NCBI RefSeq assembly: GCF_030272615.1
Contig: NC_081405.1
Location: 572,318,252-572,382,251, forward strand
Reading direction: 5' to 3'
DNA: 64,000 nt
Origin: Cryptomeria japonica
Taxonomy: Eukaryota > Streptophyta > Pinopsida > Cupressales > Cupressaceae
The stretch's first letter is position 1; every line of letters starts with the position of its first letter. Below the pieces are notes generated by a model, which saw only the letters and a list, made by a program, of their open reading frames with translations, was not told where the DNA came from and did not search any database. The position numbers and the translations under genes were made by a program. Positions 62,019 through 64,000 of this stretch are shown piece after piece.

Positions 62019-62179
62019 TGTTGTCCTTGATTTCAACACAGCTAAAATCGTGAGGTAACCCTATGAAACTGGTCCGTTTCGTGCCTCACATCCTCTGGGA
62101 AAGGTTGATTGACTCCATTGGTTAGCCTCTTTTGCTTTTCGTCTTTTGTTTTCCTTATTTCTTAAGATTGCAGTTTTCC

Positions 62180-62768
62180 CTATAGTACAGACTTTAAAGT
62201 CTTAACTATAGCATTCTCTTGGCCAAATACATTTCGGACTTTAAAGTCTGGTGTGTATTTGCAAGCTTCTTTGCCTACAGTTCAGACTTTAAAGTCCGAA
62301 CTGTAGGATGTCTTTGCCTACAGTTCGGACTTTAAAGTCCGAATTGTATGTGGTCTCAGATTGCAGTTCGGGTTTTAAAGTCCAAATTGCAGTTTGTTTT
62401 AACCTACAGTTCGGGTTTTAAAGTCCGAACTGCAGTTTGTTTTAGCCTGTAGTTCAAACTTTAAAACCCGAACTACAGGGGGTTTGACCTCAATTGCATG
62501 TTGGACTTTAAAGTCCGACATGCAAGTGTTCCTAGCTCACATATCAGACTTTAAAGTCCGATATGCAATATTTGCTTGATTTTCCTTGCACATCGGACTT
62601 TAAAGTCCGATGTGCTAATTTTGAGTTTCCTTTCCAGGTTGCAGATCAGACTTTAAAGTCCGACATGTAGTTTCTTGTCAAGTTTTTCCCTTGCAGGTCG
62701 GACTATAAAGTCTGACCTGTGTATGATGTTGTTTGAACGTGCAGTTCAGACTTTAAAGTTCGACCTGT
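62180..62768. repeat. Array of 13 palindromes centred on TTTAAA
   Basis: The centres of dyad symmetry are at 62195.5, 62242.5, 62290.5, 62333.5, 62376.5, 62419.5, 62462.5, 62509.5, 62552.5, 62601.5, 62654.5, 62706.5 and 62754.5. Spacing is 43-53 bp, with five intervals of exactly 43. The usual core is CGGACTTTAAAGTCCG; units 5-7 carry a GGGTTTTAAA or TTTAAAACCC variant. Outer arms differ between units (for example CTACAGTTC/GAACTGTAG, TTGCATGT/ACATGCAA, CATATC/GATATG, GCACATC/GATGTGC, CAGGTC/GACCTG) yet largely remain complementary. Unit 10 (62588-62615) is a perfect 28-bp palindrome; units 11 and 13 are the weakest. Confidence 0.95.
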
Positions 62769-62886
62769 AAGTTTTTCCCATTTTTTCTCCTAAGTCATTT
62801 CTGACTCCTTTTTCCTTTTCTGATTGATGAAATTTGGTCATCCAATGGTGATCATTTTCAAAACACTAATGATCCATGTTGAAATG

Positions 62887-63030
62887 TCCGAGCCCTCTCC
62901 CAGCAAATCGACAAAGAAAAGAAGATGCACTGATGAGATTGCTGATATGGCGCTAGACAAAGCTAAGATACAAGTTTCTTTAGCTCGGTTTGAAGAATTT
63001 CAGAAATCCAATGAGGAGAAAGATGAATAA
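62887..63030 (+). CDS. Small open frame, unknown (48 codons)
   Basis: MSEPSPSKSTKKRRCTDEIA to the stop at 63028-63030. It has a basic KKRR patch (nuclear-localisation-like) followed by a Glu/Lys helix-like end. The frame extends upstream to an ATG at 62824. It lies between the palindrome array and the TATA box, so it may be a chance frame or the tail of an older coding region. No family recognised. Confidence 0.2.
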   Translation, partial: SEPSPSKSTKKRRCTDEIADMALDKAKIQVSLARFEEFQKSNEEKDE

Positions 63031-63186
63031 AGTGTCCTCTTTTTGACATTTTCTTTTCATGTAGTTGCATTGTTAGATGCTGCAAGTTTTTTCGCAACTG
63101 CATATTTTCTTTCTGTTGAAGTTGTAGTCAAGTGGGACTGTGCAGTTGAATTAGTCAACTGTGCCCACATTTTTCTCAACATTCTC

Positions 63187-63196
63187 CTATATAAGG
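63187..63196 (+). promoter_or_regulatory. TATA box of element J
   Basis: CTATATAAGG, the form seen in the other LTRs here, inside the small palindrome CTCCT-ATATA-AGGAG. An AATAAA follows at 63303, as in an LTR R/U5 region. Confidence 0.65.
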
Positions 63197-63421
63197 AGGA
63201 CCCTCATTTTTAAATAGGATCTTTTTTGCAATGCAACAAAATTCTACCAGTTTGCATGTACACTCTAAGACTCTGAGTTTAGATGTAAATCAGATTGTTT
63301 TCAATAAAAGAGGCAAGTTGTGTTGAGACTTTGTGCCAATTCAAGTTTTTATGTGACGACGTTTTCTAGAGTTGACTGTGAGTTTTGTTCTATTGTGAAA
63401 GAGGGATTTAAATTCAATCTT

Positions 63422-63623
63422 GCAGACTTTGAGCTGCTAATTATATTTAGAGTTATATGTTTGGTTTTGAGATTTGGTCTTGTAGACTTTGAGCTGCTTA
63501 TCATATCTGAAACTAATGTGAAAAGATAAAGTGGGAAGATAACTTGTAGACTTTGTGTTGCTTCTATTTTTAAGACTTGTGCATTTGAGTGAAGTGCATC
63601 ATGCAGTTAGACTTTGAGTTGCT
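63422..63623 (+). repeat. Four spaced copies of a GTAGACTTTGAGCTGCT motif
   Basis: Copies start at about 63422, 63482, 63546 and 63607 (intervals 60, 64 and 61) and are separated by unlike sequence. Weaker relatives lie at 63324 and 63683. Confidence 0.75.
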
Positions 63624-64000
63624 ACATATTGTGCTTAGTTAGCAGAAAATCATCTAAAAAAGGTTGATAGGAGAATAGATAGTTGAAGACTGTGAACTTT
63701 CTTTTTGTTTTCCCATCTCAAGGAAGTGACGGAGGTCTTTGTGCCTTCATGGAAACTTTGCTTCCCTTTATGTTCCAAAAATCCTACAAAGAAGTCTCAT
63801 TTCTGTATTTGTTGTTATTTATTTCCAGTTGCTACTACTTTTCTGTGAAGAGAAAAGAGTATAGTTTTTCTTGAAAGAAGAAGAAAGACTGTTGTCCCAC
63901 TTATATTAGATTAGTTTAGTTTGTAGATAGGGGGAGCCTTCCCTTAATTAGGAGAGTTTTACTCACACACTGTGGTTGAAGCCATAATTTTACATATTTC
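63624..64000 (+). other. Window end within element J
   Basis: Non-coding. A purine run (AGGGGGAGCC, about 63928) and the chance frame 63683-63874 were noted; nothing else is supported. Confidence 0.5.

Larger units (their letters stand above)
62019..64000 (+). mobile_element. Element J: probable long LTR (5' part), runs off the window
   Basis: Starts TGTTGTCCTTGATTTCAACACA exactly where the H LTR breaks, as expected of an insertion. It contains a palindrome array, a TATA box at 63187, a polyadenylation-type AATAAA at 63303 and a short-repeat region at 63422-63623. No gag or pol is seen before the window ends, so this could be a long LTR or a solo LTR. A host promoter region is a less likely alternative. 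Confidence 0.5.

Noticed and set aside
62180-62768. The palindrome array as a CRISPR array
   Set aside because: Units are palindromes with a shared core and variable arms, the opposite of constant repeats with variable unpaired spacers. The setting is a plant genome and no cas-like gene is present.

Overview
This window looks like a non-genic, repeat-dominated stretch of a large seed-plant nuclear genome. I found no convincing host protein-coding gene. The evidence for a plant is a dense set of Ty1/copia and Ty3/gypsy LTR retrotransposons. They have plant-type primer sites (initiator-Met, Asp-like and Trp-like tRNA complements), U3 TATA boxes of the CTATATAAG type, and an Athila-like gypsy element. 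The elements are old, long-LTR, nested and AT-rich, which fits a gymnosperm (conifer-like) genome, but that assignment is inference only.

Layout. 1-7835: copia element A (5' LTR cut by the window edge), with decayed gag and pol and a complete 3' LTR. 7836-19096: AT-rich sequence with a minus-strand solo-like LTR (K, 8046-8939), a more diverged relative (L, about 12760-13530), diverged tandem duplications, one tRNA gene (17756-17829) and a 69-bp duplication. 19097-27005: element B, complete with target-site duplication, encoding gag and protease on the minus strand in one reading frame but no reverse transcriptase or integrase (a TR-GAG-type element). 27596-32639: an LTR-like unit C, interrupted by non-autonomous element D (28746-31606, TSD GTGTT). 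32909-37553: two related copia fragments, E (+) and E' (-), joined head-on at a 10-bp inverted repeat. They are followed by a 445-bp purine/pyrimidine-alternating microsatellite.

38631 to about 51200: chromovirus-like gypsy element G (minus), split by copia element F (43556-50227, TSD AACAT), which is the best preserved element here. 51299-62018: Athila-like gypsy element H with about 3 kb of extra coding-like sequence after integrase. Its 3' LTR is cut at 62018 by another element, J. J continues to the window end and carries the most striking structure seen: 13 regularly spaced palindromes centred on TTTAAA (62180-62768). Their outer arms differ from unit to unit yet stay mostly self-complementary. 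The array lies about 420 bp upstream of a TATA box, so it may be a regulatory array in an LTR U3 region.

The coding parts only make sense as element life cycles: gag forms the particle, protease, RT, RNase H and integrase copy and insert, and D and B would depend on enzymes from relatives. Most copies carry in-frame stops, many one C-to-T change from a Gln or Arg codon, as expected of methylated, silent DNA.
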